Assembly: GCA_037042915.1 (NCBI GenBank)
Contig: CM073193.1
Coordinates: 8,494,001-8,558,000 of the forward strand
From: Auricularia sp. M13
Lineage: Eukaryota; Basidiomycota; Agaricomycetes; Auriculariales; Auriculariaceae
Direction of reading: 5' to 3'
DNA: 64,000 nt
Both the position numbers and the translations under genes were made by a program. The notes beneath the pieces were generated by a model, which was not told the DNA's origin, ran no database searches, and worked only from the letters and a program-made list of their open reading frames with translations. This document shows, one piece after another, positions 43,897-55,674 of the stretch; positions within the stretch are counted from its first letter, which is position 1; the number at the start of each line of letters is the position of its first letter.

Positions 43897-46297
43897 AAGC
43901 AGGGAGAGACGGTCGCAGTGAAGTCTGAGCATGCCAGGACACAGGGGATGCTCTAGGAGCTCGGGCGAAGGAGGCACGACACTCGACAGGACGCGCAGCA
44001 GCAGGCCGCCCATCGCAACCTTCATCTGCAGCTGGCGGTCTCGACAGACGGGGTGCACGCAGCGGGCTGACGCACGCGCCGGCGCGAACACGTCATGGAC
44101 ATACTCCGGACGGTCATCGTCCTCGCCCACCCGTGAGTGTAAAGGAGACCCGTCCAGCTGCGAGCGACGATAACGCGGACGGACGCAGGGCATTCTACGG
44201 GTTCCCGTTCCGCCAGCTCGATGTAGGACGACTGCTGGGATACAAGCTGAACGAGTACGCTCGACGCGCGCGCCAATATTAGGGCTGCGGCAGCTGGGGT
44301 GGAGTGGTGACGAGGAGGCGTTGTTGGCGCAGTGACGCAGCGGCTGGTTCGTCCAGCTCTGGCTGAGGTTCGGATCCGGGATCAGGCTGTGCGACCACCC
44401 GCGAGGCACGGTGCGCCGGCTTGGTCGCTGGAGTTGGTGGGTGTGAGGATATATATGTCCTGGTAGCAGCAAGTTGGAGGGAGTAGCATAAAGAGCAGGA
44501 GCAACTAGCGAAGCAGGGTGTAAGGGAGGCGAGAATGACGAGGAGGTGAGGCAGCCCGGAGACGAACAGACGAAGCTCCCTTCGTAGGCACAGCAGGCGA
44601 GCGAATACCAGCGTATGTGAGCGCCCTCTGGCGGTCGAGTTCCGCCGGAGCTGCATGCGCTAGGCCTCGAGCTGCGCGAGGACGGCCTCGTCGTTGTCAT
44701 CGCGTCTTCCTCGTGGCGAGTCGTTTTCGCAAACGTGCTGGCGGCGATGTGGGTTGCGTCTGCGACGTTGGATAGGTTGCCCAGTGCAGGGATGTTGATA
44801 AAGTGGCCAAGAAAAAGGATGTAGGAAACGTTGGCTGATGTATTCGTTGTGCTGGCAGAGCGTTATTGAAAAGCCGAATGAAAGACGCGCAGTCAGGCTT
44901 ACCACTGACTTTGGCTTGAACTTGCTCCTACTCACGAAGGGATTCCTGCGTCGGGCTCGCCGCCGGACGAGCGCCATGGTCATCGCCGTCGCCGCTCCAG
45001 CCAGCAGCAGCAACGGGCACTGTCCACTGGATAGGCGGACCTGGCACTACGCTCGCGTCCTTCCTGATGAATGGGTCACGCATCGCGCTTCGTTGGGATT
45101 GGTATGCGCGCGGGTTGAGGTCGCGTACTATGCGCGGGCTAGCAAATGCCTGGGCGCGGGCGCGAAGCCGCGTGTGATGGCTAGGAAAAGGACAATCGCC
45201 CAGAGGAATATGGCGCATGTTGGCGCCGGCGGGCAGCACCCAGAGCGGTCAGCCTGGCAGGCTTTAGAAAGCTCCGCGCGACGACCGTCACCGTGACCGG
45301 GAGCGGAGTTTGCACGGTTTGACTTTGCCCCATTGGCCTGCCAACATCCGAGATGGTGACGCGGCGCCGCTACCTTAGTAGTACCTCCCCGGTGTTGTCC
45401 CGACCAACCGCCGCTCTGCAGACCGTGTCATCCATAAGCACAAAATTGCTGCGGCCATCGCGCCGATGAAATCTTCATCTGTTGTGCAGCGCCCGTGGCA
45501 TCGCCGAAGCCGACGGTCCTGACGACCACCGACAGCATACACTGTACGAATATGAACTGGTGCCTGTTGGTGCCGCAGGGCAAGGCATGCTGCTGTTCAG
45601 TGTTTTGCGCGTGCCCGGGAGACTTCCTGGGCGGCTACAGCGCCTACGCGGGAGCTTGTGCAGGCTGCTATTCGTCCCACGAGGCTTCCGCTGACGACCC
45701 TATTGCAGCCAGCTTCGCAAATGATCGCTATCTGACGGCGTCAGTCCGCTGTGCCAATACTTCGGCCTGGGCGTTGCAATGAGTGCCAAACACTGAGGCA
45801 GGACATGCTCGCTGTAGGCTGCATCGGCTTTCAGTCTGTGCGGTTTTCCAACACCACCAGTTTGAAGTCACAACCCGCGTGTGCTACCCCTCGTTCTATT
45901 TTGCTTCTGACGTAGCACTCGACCACCGCGCGGAAGCGATGAAATCGGCACACGCACAGCTCCCCAATTCCCCGGGCTCCGCACTCCTGCGCGCTCGCAT
46001 GCTGGCTTCTAGCTTATCCTCCAACTACAACCTGCACAACAGGAACGGCCTAGTCTCCAACCGCGCTTCTTCACGCAATATATGCTGTCACCGGTGCCAG
46101 TCCTGAGCCGGGTTATTGCTTCGCTCCTCTTACAGCCGCTGGGCTGTCCGATCCATAATCAGCATTCACCGCACTGCAACCGTCGGTCCGAAACTTCGTT
46201 GTTGCGCGTGCAGTTGCGCACGCCGCGCGGCCTCTAGCATGCAGCGGGCCGACTCCATACTGTTTGGCGAGGTGTTGCCTGCCCGTCTCTCTTTACC
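43897..46297. other. spacer with a remnant of the RSRPASP gene, before copy 4
   Basis: Here the RSRPASP gene is almost gone. Only a minus-strand piece near 44340-44410 reading VAQPDPGSEPQPELDEPAA, similar to WIAQPETEPQP of the other copies, and scattered bits remain. There is no F-box fragment. The long minus-strand frame 43624-44700 has no motif beyond this piece. From 45.45 kb the sequence matches the upstream region of copy 2 (27.2-27.9 kb). Confidence 0.45.
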
Positions 46298-49200
46298 ATG
46301 TCGCGTCCAGCTTCGCCTCTGCCGGAAAACGCCCCCCAAGCTGATCTCATGCCAGCCGCGCCTCCACCCGCGTCCACTGAGCCTGCATCCCCACGGTCTG
46401 CACCACCTATCGCAGCCGACTCTGTGGCTGACATCTCAACAGTGTTTCCGGCGAACGGAGGGGCGCGACGTCCAGCTCTAGTCATCTGCATGAAACCGAC
46501 GGCCCAGCTACGCGCGCTGTTCCATCCGTCTCAACCGCTGCTCCGGCGCCGCCCATCGATACTGCAGCACCGCAACCGGGTCGTTCTGGCGAGCCAAAGA
46601 CCACGGAGGCAGCTTCTGACCCCGGGAAATGTCCAACGTGCAAGGGCGGCGGCCGTAAGGGTCGTAACCTCGTCGTCTGCATCGACGGCACGTCGAATCA
46701 GTTCAGCAAGAAGGTCCGTCATGATGGTCAGCATAAATTGGACCGCGCTGAGTTGCTTCCCCAGAATACCAATGTCGTCGAGCTTTACAGCCGTCTGATC
46801 AAAGACGAGAATCAACTCACGTTCTACAACAGCGGCATAGGCACATATGCTGAGCCGTCCTGGAAATCCTGGAGCTATCGCAAGCAGGTCTTTATGAACA
46901 TGCTCGACCTCATGTTTGCCCTGTACGTCGCCAGCCACCCATTGATTTCTCCTGACCCCTCCTAGTCGATTGGAGAAGATCATTATCAGCGCATACGCCT
47001 GGCTTGTAGACAACTACGAGGAAGGAGACCGTATTTTTTTATTTGGTTGGTTTACTGCTGGTTTTATAAAGTATATTGCTGAAGACATCAAAGGCTTTTC
47101 GCGCGGGGCTTATCAAGTTCGAGCTCTCGCGGCTATGCTTGACATCGTTCGTCTTGTTCGTTCGCACGTCATATGCGTCAAACTCACCCGGACTATAGGT
47201 TGGACTCCTGCACAAGGGCAATCGCGACCAGATCCCCTTGTGAGCTCTACCCTTTCTCAATTAACTGCAGTGATCAACGACGTAGCGCATTTGAATTGTA
47301 CGCTGCGTCCGACCGGGAAAGGCGGCCGCATCCTCTCGCCTCAGCTGTCCACGCCATCGCCGGAGATAGCACGCCGTCGGTCACGACAGTTCCTTCGACC
47401 GAATCACCAGATATCCGCGAGTCGACATCGAGATGTTTGCCATCGCTACGTGGTGCTTTCAATACGATGTCAGCAGGCAGCGCCCGCATGTCTAAGGGCC
47501 TTCGAAACGCTGTTTCCAAAGTTCGCTCTGCCGCCGCGGGTGTTCAAATCCTGGCGCCGGTTCGTGCGAAGCTTTCTCAGTGCATCAGTCTTGTCCCGCG
47601 CCCTGGCCTGGGGGCACCTGCTCGCAAATTCCGTCTCCCGCAGGCGCAGGCACAAGCTGGAGAAACCTCGCCTAATACTGATTCGCCTGAGATCACAATG
47701 CAAGAGCGCTTCAAGGCAACTTTCTCCAGAGATGTCAAGGCGCATTTCCTCGGCGCATGGTTCGTAGACAGAGTACGGATGTTCTGCCTTTCATTGACCG
47801 CACACAGGGACACAGTCTCGTCCGTTCGCTTGATTCGTGGTAGTACTTTGCCCGGTACAACGGACGGCATGGGGACTGTCTGCTTCTTCCGTCACGCGCT
47901 CGCTATGCATGAATATCGTGTCAAATTCCTACCAGAATACGCCAACGGCGGCAGCGGACCAGAAGAACAAGCCGCAAATAGCCACAATAACATGCCTCCG
48001 CATACTAAGGAGGTATGGTTCATTGGATCTCACTCGGATATGTGAGCTTCCTTGCGTCCTTCCTCATATTCCCGAGTCTCTGAACGTGCCTGATGGACAG
48101 CGGCGGAGGAAGCACGGTGAATACTGAACTCGACAAATTCGGCCCTGCGCTGCGATGGATGTCGTTTGAGGCTGGGCTTGCTGGGCTAAGGATAAAGCCC
48201 GGTCCACGACAATGGGAAGAGCAGACCTTGGTAACAGACTCGATGGCGTGGTATTATAAACCCATGGAGTGGCTGCCGGTCAAGAGACTAACGTACGCCG
48301 ACAAGAAATCTCTGACGCTTTGGTAAGTACTGTAGTCGGCATCCGGAATGTTCAAGCCCTCAATTGTATATGCAGGCGGCCTCATCGATACTCCGAACGC
48401 GTTGTACGACCCAATCAGCTCATCCACGAAACATACTTGAAGGAAACTGGAACGACGATTGATGATCTTCAAACCGAAATTGGCTTCGAGATTAAAATCG
48501 AAAAGGATGCATATACCGATGCGCAAGCGCTGCTCTCGGTCCCACGAGACCAACCATCCAGGAATGACTGGCTTCAGCAGTTACAGATTCTGCAGGAATC
48601 AGGTGCGGGCGAATGTCGTGATTGAACTGCACGCAGCCTTAACATTAGAAACAGAACCCGGCCTTCAGTCGCTATTGGACCTGGAGCGAGATATTTGGCT
48701 TGCATTAGCCAGATCAGTTCCTAGCTATCCAGAGCATGGGAGGGAGCTCCGTCCACTTGAGAATGCGCTTGTGTGCCGCGGCTCAAATGAAGTGGATTCA
48801 ACTCGGCGCCTGAGCGAGGTATTCGGAACTAGTGACCAGGACACGTACTGTGAGCCAGACGTGCGTACCACGAGCTATGAACTCACATACACACAGGGAC
48901 GTATCCCTTCCCACTTCGGGGCCACACCGGACTTGTCAGCTCGGTCGCTTTTCTGACTCCGCAGCTCGTCGTGTCCGGCTCTTGGGATCGCACTCTTCGC
49001 ATTTGGAATATCGATACCGGAGAAGCCGTCGGTGACCCGTTGACGGGGCACACCGACTTGATCTACCGTGTTGCTGTCTCACCGGACGGCAGTCTCGTCG
49101 CATCTGGCTCTAATGACGGTACCATCCACACTTGGAAGTATGACGCCGGAAAACTCGTCAGAGGTCTCGTCATACGAGCAGACGGCATGTACATGGTTCT

Positions 49201-49813
49201 CTCAGTTGCGTTCTCGCCCGATGGACTGAGGATTGTTTCTTACTCTGCTGACGGAGCTTTCCGCACGTGGGACGCTGCAACGGGACAGCAGGTCGGAAAC
49301 GCAATGGAAGGACATGATGGTCCTGTACGGTCGGTCGCATTCTCCCCGGACGGTGCACGCATTGCATCCGGCTCACTCGACCGGACCGTGCGATTATGGG
49401 ACGCGAGGACATTTCAACCTCTCGGTGACCCTCTGACGGGACACACGGACTACGTGCGCTCAGTTGCATTCTCCCCGGACGGCGTCTCCATCGCATCTGG
49501 CAGCCGCGACGAAACGATCCGAATCTGGAACTCAAACACTCGCGACTTGATGCATATACTGGCCGGGCATTCCAGTTGGGTCTGGTCAGTCGCATTCTCA
49601 CCCAGCGGACGACACATCGCCTCAGGTTCTGCGGACGCCACTGTGCGCATATGGGATGCAGTCAGCGGAGAGGCGGTGGGCGTGCTCAAGGGACACAGAG
49701 GTGTCCTTTCGGTCGCGTTTTCTCCGGACGGCACGCGGATAGCGTCGGGCTCGAATGACGAGACTGTACGTATTTGGGACCGCATCCCTGTGTCATCCAT
49801 GGATACGACGTGA
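46298..49813 (+). CDS. DUF2235 hydrolase - WD40 fusion, copy 4, frame break in the N-terminus
   Basis: ATG 46298 (MSRPASPLPENAPQADLMPA) matches copy 2, but an 89-base insertion near 46405-46500 throws the N-terminal frame out of register with the catalytic domain. No GT-AG pair that I can find repairs it, and there is no in-frame ATG soon after. From KCPTCKGGGRKGRNLVVCID onward the gene reads like copy 2: AEPSWKSWSYRKQVF, EEGDRIFLFG, GFSRGAYQVRALAAML, LGAW..DTVSSVRLI, CFFRHALAMHEY, FIGSHSDIGGG, linker, and seven WD40 repeats to the stop at 49813. The last repeat is one residue shorter (GHRGVLSVAF). Between 47.9 and 48.9 kb it is almost identical to copy 2. It may be a recent pseudogene or start from an unrecognised exon. 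Confidence 0.72.
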
Positions 49814-50402
49814 AGAGATCATCGCGCCTGTACCCATGTAGCGCCGTATAGTATTACTCGTCTGTGTCGGTCTGTATTGATTGTAAAATTGGAATGTTGA
49901 TCAGTCCCCAACTGAACGTCCACGCGTCCGGATTCCATGCACAGGTGTACCAGAAGCGTGACCGGTGAGATACTGCACGCATCGCCGGACGCGGTTTTAC
50001 ACTGATAGTACTTTGTACGTCGCGACCGTCTGGGTGTGCAAGCCTGAGAAAGGTTATGCTGTCAGGAAGCGGACGACGGTCTTGGTCACCCTTAGCCCTG
50101 ACTCGTCAACCTGTTGTCTGTAGTTGGCGCGTAACCTTGAAAATCCTTTTGCGTCTGGCCAACACCCAAGGCGGTCCCCAATTGAACACGGACGTCACGC
50201 TCGCTTCGCGAGAGACGCGTTGTCCGTTTGCAATCCAAATGCGAATGTGCTCAAGCTCTCCTCTACAAAATAGCAACGATTATACAGTAATATTCTCAAT
50301 AGATCTATCCACTCTGTGTCAGAACGATATGATACGAGGGAGACGGCATGCGAACCTGGTCGAACGGACGCGTGTCGGCGAAACATGATTCCCAGACTTC
50401 GT
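49814..50402. other. convergent 3' flank of cassette 4
   Basis: Non-coding interval after the hydrolase stop. It holds the shared CGGACGCGG..TTACACTGATAGTACTT motif and the region homologous to the last ATP23 residues, which here are out of frame. Confidence 0.4.
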
Positions 50403-51073
50403 TTAATTGAGGGCACGCTCCGCCGTGGCGTCGTCCGGGCAATTCGGGTGGCCTTTAAGCGACAGAAGTGCTCGTCTTCTTACGCATGCCTAAGCCGCAA
50501 GTCACGACGTCAGCATGGGATTGTGGAGAGTGAGATGTAGAAGGAAGGACGCGCCTGGTGCTGTTTTGTTATCCTGAAGTTTCCGCGATCTATTTCGCGT
50601 CCGAATCTGCAGTCTCCGCTCAAGCTTGCAGCGCGAATCTACATAGCCCAAGGCAAAAAAAGCTTAAAACGAGGGCAGCGCTGCAAATTCATAGTAATAC
50701 GCACCTCGGAGCAAGCGACATGCCGCAAATTGTACCAATCCATCTTAAACCGACAATGGTCAAACATATGTATCAGTTCATGCGCAAGTGTATCTTCCAT
50801 GTGTTTCTTGTTCATAAACCGGTCCTGGTAAAGTAATATCGTGCCCGTAGGCGGGCCAAACCCCCCAGCGCGCGCGGCGTCACACGGTACACGTAGGATA
50901 TGCGGGTGGAAGACAGCGCAGCCCGTGAGCGCCAGGTGCTTGCGCAGGAAAACGACGAGCAGCAACGAGTGCATGAGGTCCTTCTTCCAGCGCTCGCAGC
51001 GCGCGTTCTGCGCGCGCAACGTCTCGGCCGACGGCGCTCCTGTCGCGCCTTCAGCCGGCGCGCTCGCGGTCAT
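50403..51073 (-). pseudogene. ATP23: ATP23-type metalloprotease, copy 4, C-terminally truncated
   Basis: Exons 51073..50705, 50638..50555 and 50489..50403 give 179 residues. The active site HELIH and all N-terminal and middle blocks match copy 2 almost exactly (DHCRFKMDWYNLRHVACSE, IRAASLSGDCRFGREI). In the last exon four extra bases (TTAA type) after GAGCGTGCCCTCAA create the stop in ALN* at 50405..50403 and remove NEVWESCFADTRPFDQV. The loss covers a conserved C-terminal segment, so activity is doubtful though the zinc site is intact. Intron 2 starts GC (GCGCGT). The same start problem as copy 2 applies. Confidence 0.75.
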
Positions 51074-51232
51074 TGATGATCACGCTCATGTGTGTGGGCC
51101 AGCGCGTGAAGGCCTTTTCGGGCGTCGTCGTCGTTGATGTCTGCAGCGGCGGCGGCGCGGATATAACGGGAACTGAAATAGGCAAAAGAAACAGAGCGGT
51201 CCCTGAATTCGCGATACAATATCATCGGTCCG

Positions 51233-51915
51233 ATGTCCCAGCCTGCGAAGCACGAGCGCAAGCGTACGCCGACTGCGCCGTGTTACGCGCTGCCGGCTCG
51301 ACCTTTACTGCCATGGACAGCGCTGCCGTTCGTTGCGAGCACCGTCGCGGGCGCCAACGCCGAGGTCTCGGAAATTCAGTCGGAAATTCAGACCTTCCAA
51401 CCGCTCGGTGCGCCCCGCTCACACAGCCCAGGCTACTGCTGCAAGCTCACGCGTGGTCCTGTGCGCAGGTCACGACCCGGATGCAGCTCTAGGTCGGCGC
51501 GTCCAACGTCGGAGCCGTGGGCAGCTTCAAGGGTGTCATTGCAGAGGGGTGCGCCGTTTCTCCTGCTCGTTGTCTAGCCGGCTGTACTGACACCACGCGC
51601 GCAGTTTCGGCCGTCTGTACCGCTGTATGCTGACGCCTTTGCGCGTCTCGGACCACGCGCCTTGAGCGTTCTGCGTACCGCCAGGCCTGGCCGCACCGTT
51701 GCTGCAGGTCGAACCCGAGCGGCCCGTCCAATTGTACGCGCCCCCGCCATCCACTCCTTGTGCCCTCGCACTCAAACTCGCGAAGCACGGCGAACGGTTT
51801 CTAGGGCAAGACGTATCGCGGGCTCGCGGGCACGGCCAAGATGTCGCAGGGGATCTCAATCGCGACGGGCTGCTGGCGGCGCGTCTTCGCTCGGCGCTGG
51901 CGGCCATGATCATCG
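51233..51915 (+). pseudogene. mitochondrial carrier relic, copy 4
   Basis: It starts MSQPAKHERK; the WTALPFVASTVAGANAEVSE helix and TTRMQL follow as in copy 2. The KRAVKFAAND-type block occurs once (51.71-51.83 kb): the Trp after NGF is TAG, then GKTYRGLAG and the SIATGC region. The internal tandem duplication of copies 1 and 2 is absent. It carries the same stop as those copies, which supports common descent from an already dead gene. Confidence 0.72.
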
Positions 51916-52078
51916 CGCACTGGTGCTCGGGATACAGTTGCCCGCTGGCGGCAGACGAGCGACGCGGTAACGCCAAGGTGTGCTGGTTTTGAGCGTGCCA
52001 AGTCCCAACTGGACTCTAAGCGATCGTATCGACGCTGAGCGACGCTCCATGTCTCCCGCGTCCCGACTCTGTCTTCGC

Positions 52079-52250
52079 ATGTCGACCCAGCCGCAGATTG
52101 CGCCCATGCACCCTTGCCTTCTGGGCCTTCATTCTCGACGAAAGTCTGGCTGCGCAGAGGAACGATAAGTCCGCGCCGTGGATATGGCCGAGTGCCAACT
52201 CACAGGCAGCGTTCATTCCTATGAGCGACCCCGGTTGGACATGCACCAGA
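52079..52250 (+). pseudogene. 5' fragment of an F-box gene, copy C
   Basis: It begins MSTQPQIAPMHP, then lacks the LGY.TF segment through a deletion of about 17 bases and continues AFILDESLAAQRNDKSAPWI. It ends at the same junction with the truncated RSRPASP gene. Confidence 0.68.
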
Positions 52251-54400
52251 TTCCAATTTCTCCAGGACACGCTGCCGATTTGCGTGCTACCGGTGCGTCC
52301 CACGATGCCTCGAGCGCGCGCCGGCTCTCGCCCCGCGACCCACCAGAGCGGGTGCTCTCAGTGCGCGAAACTGCACGCGAGCGCACAGACTCATCGTGCG
52401 TACTCGCAGCGCGCGACACTGGGCGAGGAGGCGGGTCGGACCGTCGGACCGTTTGGCGCGACGCCGGCCTCGGCGGTGGCTCGTCATACTGATGATGCCC
52501 TCTGGGCGGCGACGACGGGCTGGGGGTGCGCGAGCTTGGCGGCGGCAACGGCCGCGCTCTCTTGTAGTCATTCTCACTACCGGGGCTCCCAGTACAAGTC
52601 TCATCAGAGATGCGCTTGTACGCCGGACGCGTATGCGATTCCAGCCCGCCCAGCGCCTGCCGTCTCTTGCGCGGCGAAAGATCGTCCAGCGTCAGTGGCC
52701 TGTAAGGATCGTGGTCTTCTTCACCCGCGCTCGACTCGTCCGCCTCGTCTGCGGAGCGCGGCGGCGGAGGAGGAAGGACCGGCGGCGCAATACGTGTGCT
52801 CGAAGGAGGGTTTGATTTTGGCTGAGGTTCAGGCTCGGGCTGAGCTATCCACGCCAACCTGCATATCATGACTTTGTCAGTACCGAACAGTCTAAGAGAG
52901 TGGAAATGGCGATCACGCACCCGCTGGCCTTGAGCGGTTTCTCGCCATACTTCGCAAGGCCATCCGCAATGCCCTCGCCCTCGTTCTCCTTCCCCCTTCC
53001 CCCTTCCTTGGGCATTGTCTTGGCCTTCTCCTGCGCAGTGAGCGCGCGCTTGAACCGCGATGGCGGTAGGCGCACCTTCGCTTTGGCCTGCGCCGTCACG
53101 GCCGGTTTCGCCTTAGGCTTGAGGATGCCCCCAGCCGCCGTGCGCGCCGACACCGCGCGCGCGGGGTCCGTCTGCATAATAAAATCAGCACATGCCATCA
53201 TATTTGTAAGAATGGAAACTCGGCTCAGCGGAGCAGATTCCTCACAGGAGCAGCAGCAACAGCAGCAGGCCTGGCACTCTTCGACGCAGGCGGTGAGCGC
53301 TCGCGGCTCTTGCTCTGGCTCGTGTTCATATTACGCTCGCGCAGCGGCCTCTCCTTCGTCTCAGCAGCGCGCTGCCGACTGGCCGCCGTGCCCGCCGCAA
53401 ACCCACCACGCTCCCGCTCCCGCCTGGGAGCCGCCGCCGGCTGCACGGGATGCGTGCGGGGCGCGTCGGGCTGCGGACTCTGCGAGCGCGCACGGTCGCG
53501 AGCAGGCGATGTGGGTCGTGAGCGCGACCGACTGCGACTATCTCCGGACGACGGCGGCCGCGACCTCTCCCTCCCGCGATCGGGCGACGCTGGTCTCGAG
53601 ATTGAGATGGAGTTCGCGCGGCTCCTGCTGGCCGCAGTGGTGCCATGTATCCCGCACCGCCGCCGCCGCGCGTAGAGTGCGGACTCGGCTCGATACCGCG
53701 ATGCGAATTGCTATCGCGAACGCGGCGCGCGCACATGTCGTCCACGCGCGCCTCCTGTTGCGCGGCGAAGGACCGGCTGCGCGGGCACGACGTCGAGGGC
53801 CCAGCGCTAGTGGTTGAGGGCCGCGTGGATGCACGGCCAAGGAGAGCAGGCTTGCCGGCCGGGACTGTGCGCGAGAGAATGAATATTGCGGACTGGCGGG
53901 ACGCGACCTCGTCGCGTATTGCGGGCTAGCAGGGCGCGACCTCGCGTATTGCAGACTGACGAGAAGCGACCTCGCGGCAGGAATACTCCGGGTTAGCGGG
54001 ACGCGACATAGAGGTAGCAGGGTACTGCGGGCCAGCAGCACGTGACCGAAAAGGAGCTGGATATTGCGGACTAGCAGGCCGCGAGCGCGCAGGCGCACAC
54101 ATGAACGGCGGCTCCGGACTGGCCGGGCGCGACGGCACATACTCATAGAGTATCGCTATTCCGGCGCGGGCACTGGCAGCCTGGCCGCACGACGAGCGAA
54201 GACGGCCGGGCTACGCAGCGGCCGCGACTTCAGCGGGCTGTACATCGCACCCGCCCTGACGCTCGGCTGGCTTTGGCTCTGTCTTCGGGCGATGGCACGC
54301 GCGGGGCTGGTTTGCATAGCGCCTGCATCTTCGTGGTGACTATGGCTGCAGGTTTTGACCAGCAAACTGGACTGGACTATGCCCTGGAGCATGTCAAACA
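52245..54400 (-). pseudogene. Arg/Ser/Pro-rich disordered protein, copy C, 3'-truncated
   Basis: Same order as copy B: QTSPARAIARRQSQSQPSV and LKSRPLRSPAVFARR (54.2-54.3 kb), VPSRPASPEPPF, RSRPASPQY-type repeats with MSRPANPEY variants (53.9-54.1 kb), an intron after DDMCARR, GILKPKAKPAVTAQAKAKV and SRFKRALTAQEKAKTMPKEG. After an intron come LAWIAQPEPEPQP, VLPPPPPRSADEADESS, DHDPYRPLTLDDLSPRKRR and SRTPSPSSPPRGHHQYDE. The C-terminus ends at the F-box junction. A frame change in the repeat part near 53.98 kb (REVASRQ) suggests decay. Function unknown. Confidence 0.52.
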
Positions 54401-55611
54401 CATCCTACGGTTAGAATTCTTGCCAGCAAAAGCCGTGTGTTGCGATGGAGGGACAGGAAGGAGAGCGAGAGCGAGAGCTGGCATTGAACGGGCGACCGAC
54501 GGATGCAATGCAACTCCGACCCGTGTCTTTAGACTTCTGCTGTGCCAGCGCGTCTTCTAGCAGTTCAACAAAACCCTGCGCTCGCTGCCACTGGCCGTAT
54601 TCTGGCTCGGCGCCAGAAGAACCTGCGCACGAGTCAGCCGGTCGTCGACTTCGTACGGCGTCTAGCGCTAATACATCTACATTTTCGCCCCTTTCGTCCA
54701 CGTCTCGTCCTTGTGTCATTGTCCAGCGTCCTCGGCTTGCATTGCGACATGCTGTCCTCGCATGGTTGTTCTCGCGGACCCTCGTGGAAAACAAGGCACT
54801 CGTCTTCGCGCCACGCTTTCCGGCTGACAATTGCGCGGCGCAGCTCTAGCCAAAGCTCGTGATTTTCTGGCGACTTCATGGCTCGACAGATTCCCTCTAG
54901 AGACAAATAAATTACCCATTCGTCCTTTCTAGACCTCCGCGTCCCCGCTGACATGCGATTTCAACGTTTTCAAGTTCTACGGCATCTCAGCGCGCGATTC
55001 TGTTGCGCATCTGACCGGGTAGTACGAGCGCGTAATCTAGAACCTCTCCACGATGCAATCGTCCTCCTGGAGTGCGGGCCTGTGCCTGCTTTCTGGCGTG
55101 ACTTGCACGCTCAACTTGAAGAAGCGTTCGTTATTCGGTGCATGCTCATTTGCTGCCTCGAGGTTGTGGCCAGGCAAACTCTCTGCACTCGCATGTTGGT
55201 CAATCGGTTGCTTGCATGCGCACTTTCCGCCCGACTCCAGCGTCGCATGAAAGGTCAGGCTTCCACGTGTGTCCCTTGTGCTCGTTAGCACCTTTGACGA
55301 GGCCCGCGCTGCATTGCCTCTCCTGTTCGATAAGTAGTGACACCACGCCGCACCTTGCTGTCGCATCGCCATGAATTGGATGGCAGAGTGTCTTGTTTTG
55401 GATGCAAGCGCAATTCCGACACGAGTCTATTCCCGGCGGTCCACACGCAAGGAGCGCCAAATCCTCCAGCGCCACGTGCGGGGAATGCTGCTCATGTCTT
55501 CGCCTGTATCGGTAGGGTCATATGTGTGCACGAGGCAAAAGCGTTTGGACGAACGCCAGGGTTGCGCTCGTTATTAAATGGAGGCTGGCGTGCTATTGCG
55601 GACGAGTATCT
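54401..55611. other. spacer before hydrolase-WD40 copy 5
   Basis: Counterpart of 36.3-37.42 kb. It has 177 bases (54841-55017) absent there. The minus strand across the extra piece reads DEWVIYLSLEGICRAMKSPE, which may be part of an unknown coding exon. I cannot support a gene. Confidence 0.4.
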
Positions 55612-55622
55612 CCCATAAATGC
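55612..55622 (+). promoter_or_regulatory. conserved CCCATAAATGC block, copy 5 promoter
   Basis: Identical to the block in front of copy 3 and 63 bases before the ATG at 55675. Probably a TATA-like core promoter element. Confidence 0.4.
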
Positions 55623-55674
55623 AGCGCCGCGTTGCCTCACTGTTTTGACGAAGCGTCTGCTGCCCCCCCCGCGA

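Larger units (their letters stand above)
27200..43900. repeat. higher-order tandem unit, first copy (cassettes 2 and 3)
   Basis: The order is hydrolase-WD40 2, ATP23 2, carrier 2, F-box fragment, RSRPASP gene B, hydrolase-WD40 3, ATP23 3, carrier 3. The same order and types recur in 45450-61390, displaced by about 18.2-18.45 kb. Copies 2 and 4 are alike, and copies 3 and 5 are alike, more than neighbours within a unit. Borders are approximate. Confidence 0.75.

Noticed and set aside
43624-44700. Minus-strand frame of 358 codons
   Set aside because: It is antisense to the carrier relic for part of its length and otherwise has no motif beyond a small RSRPASP-gene remnant in another frame; a chance open frame in GC-rich DNA.
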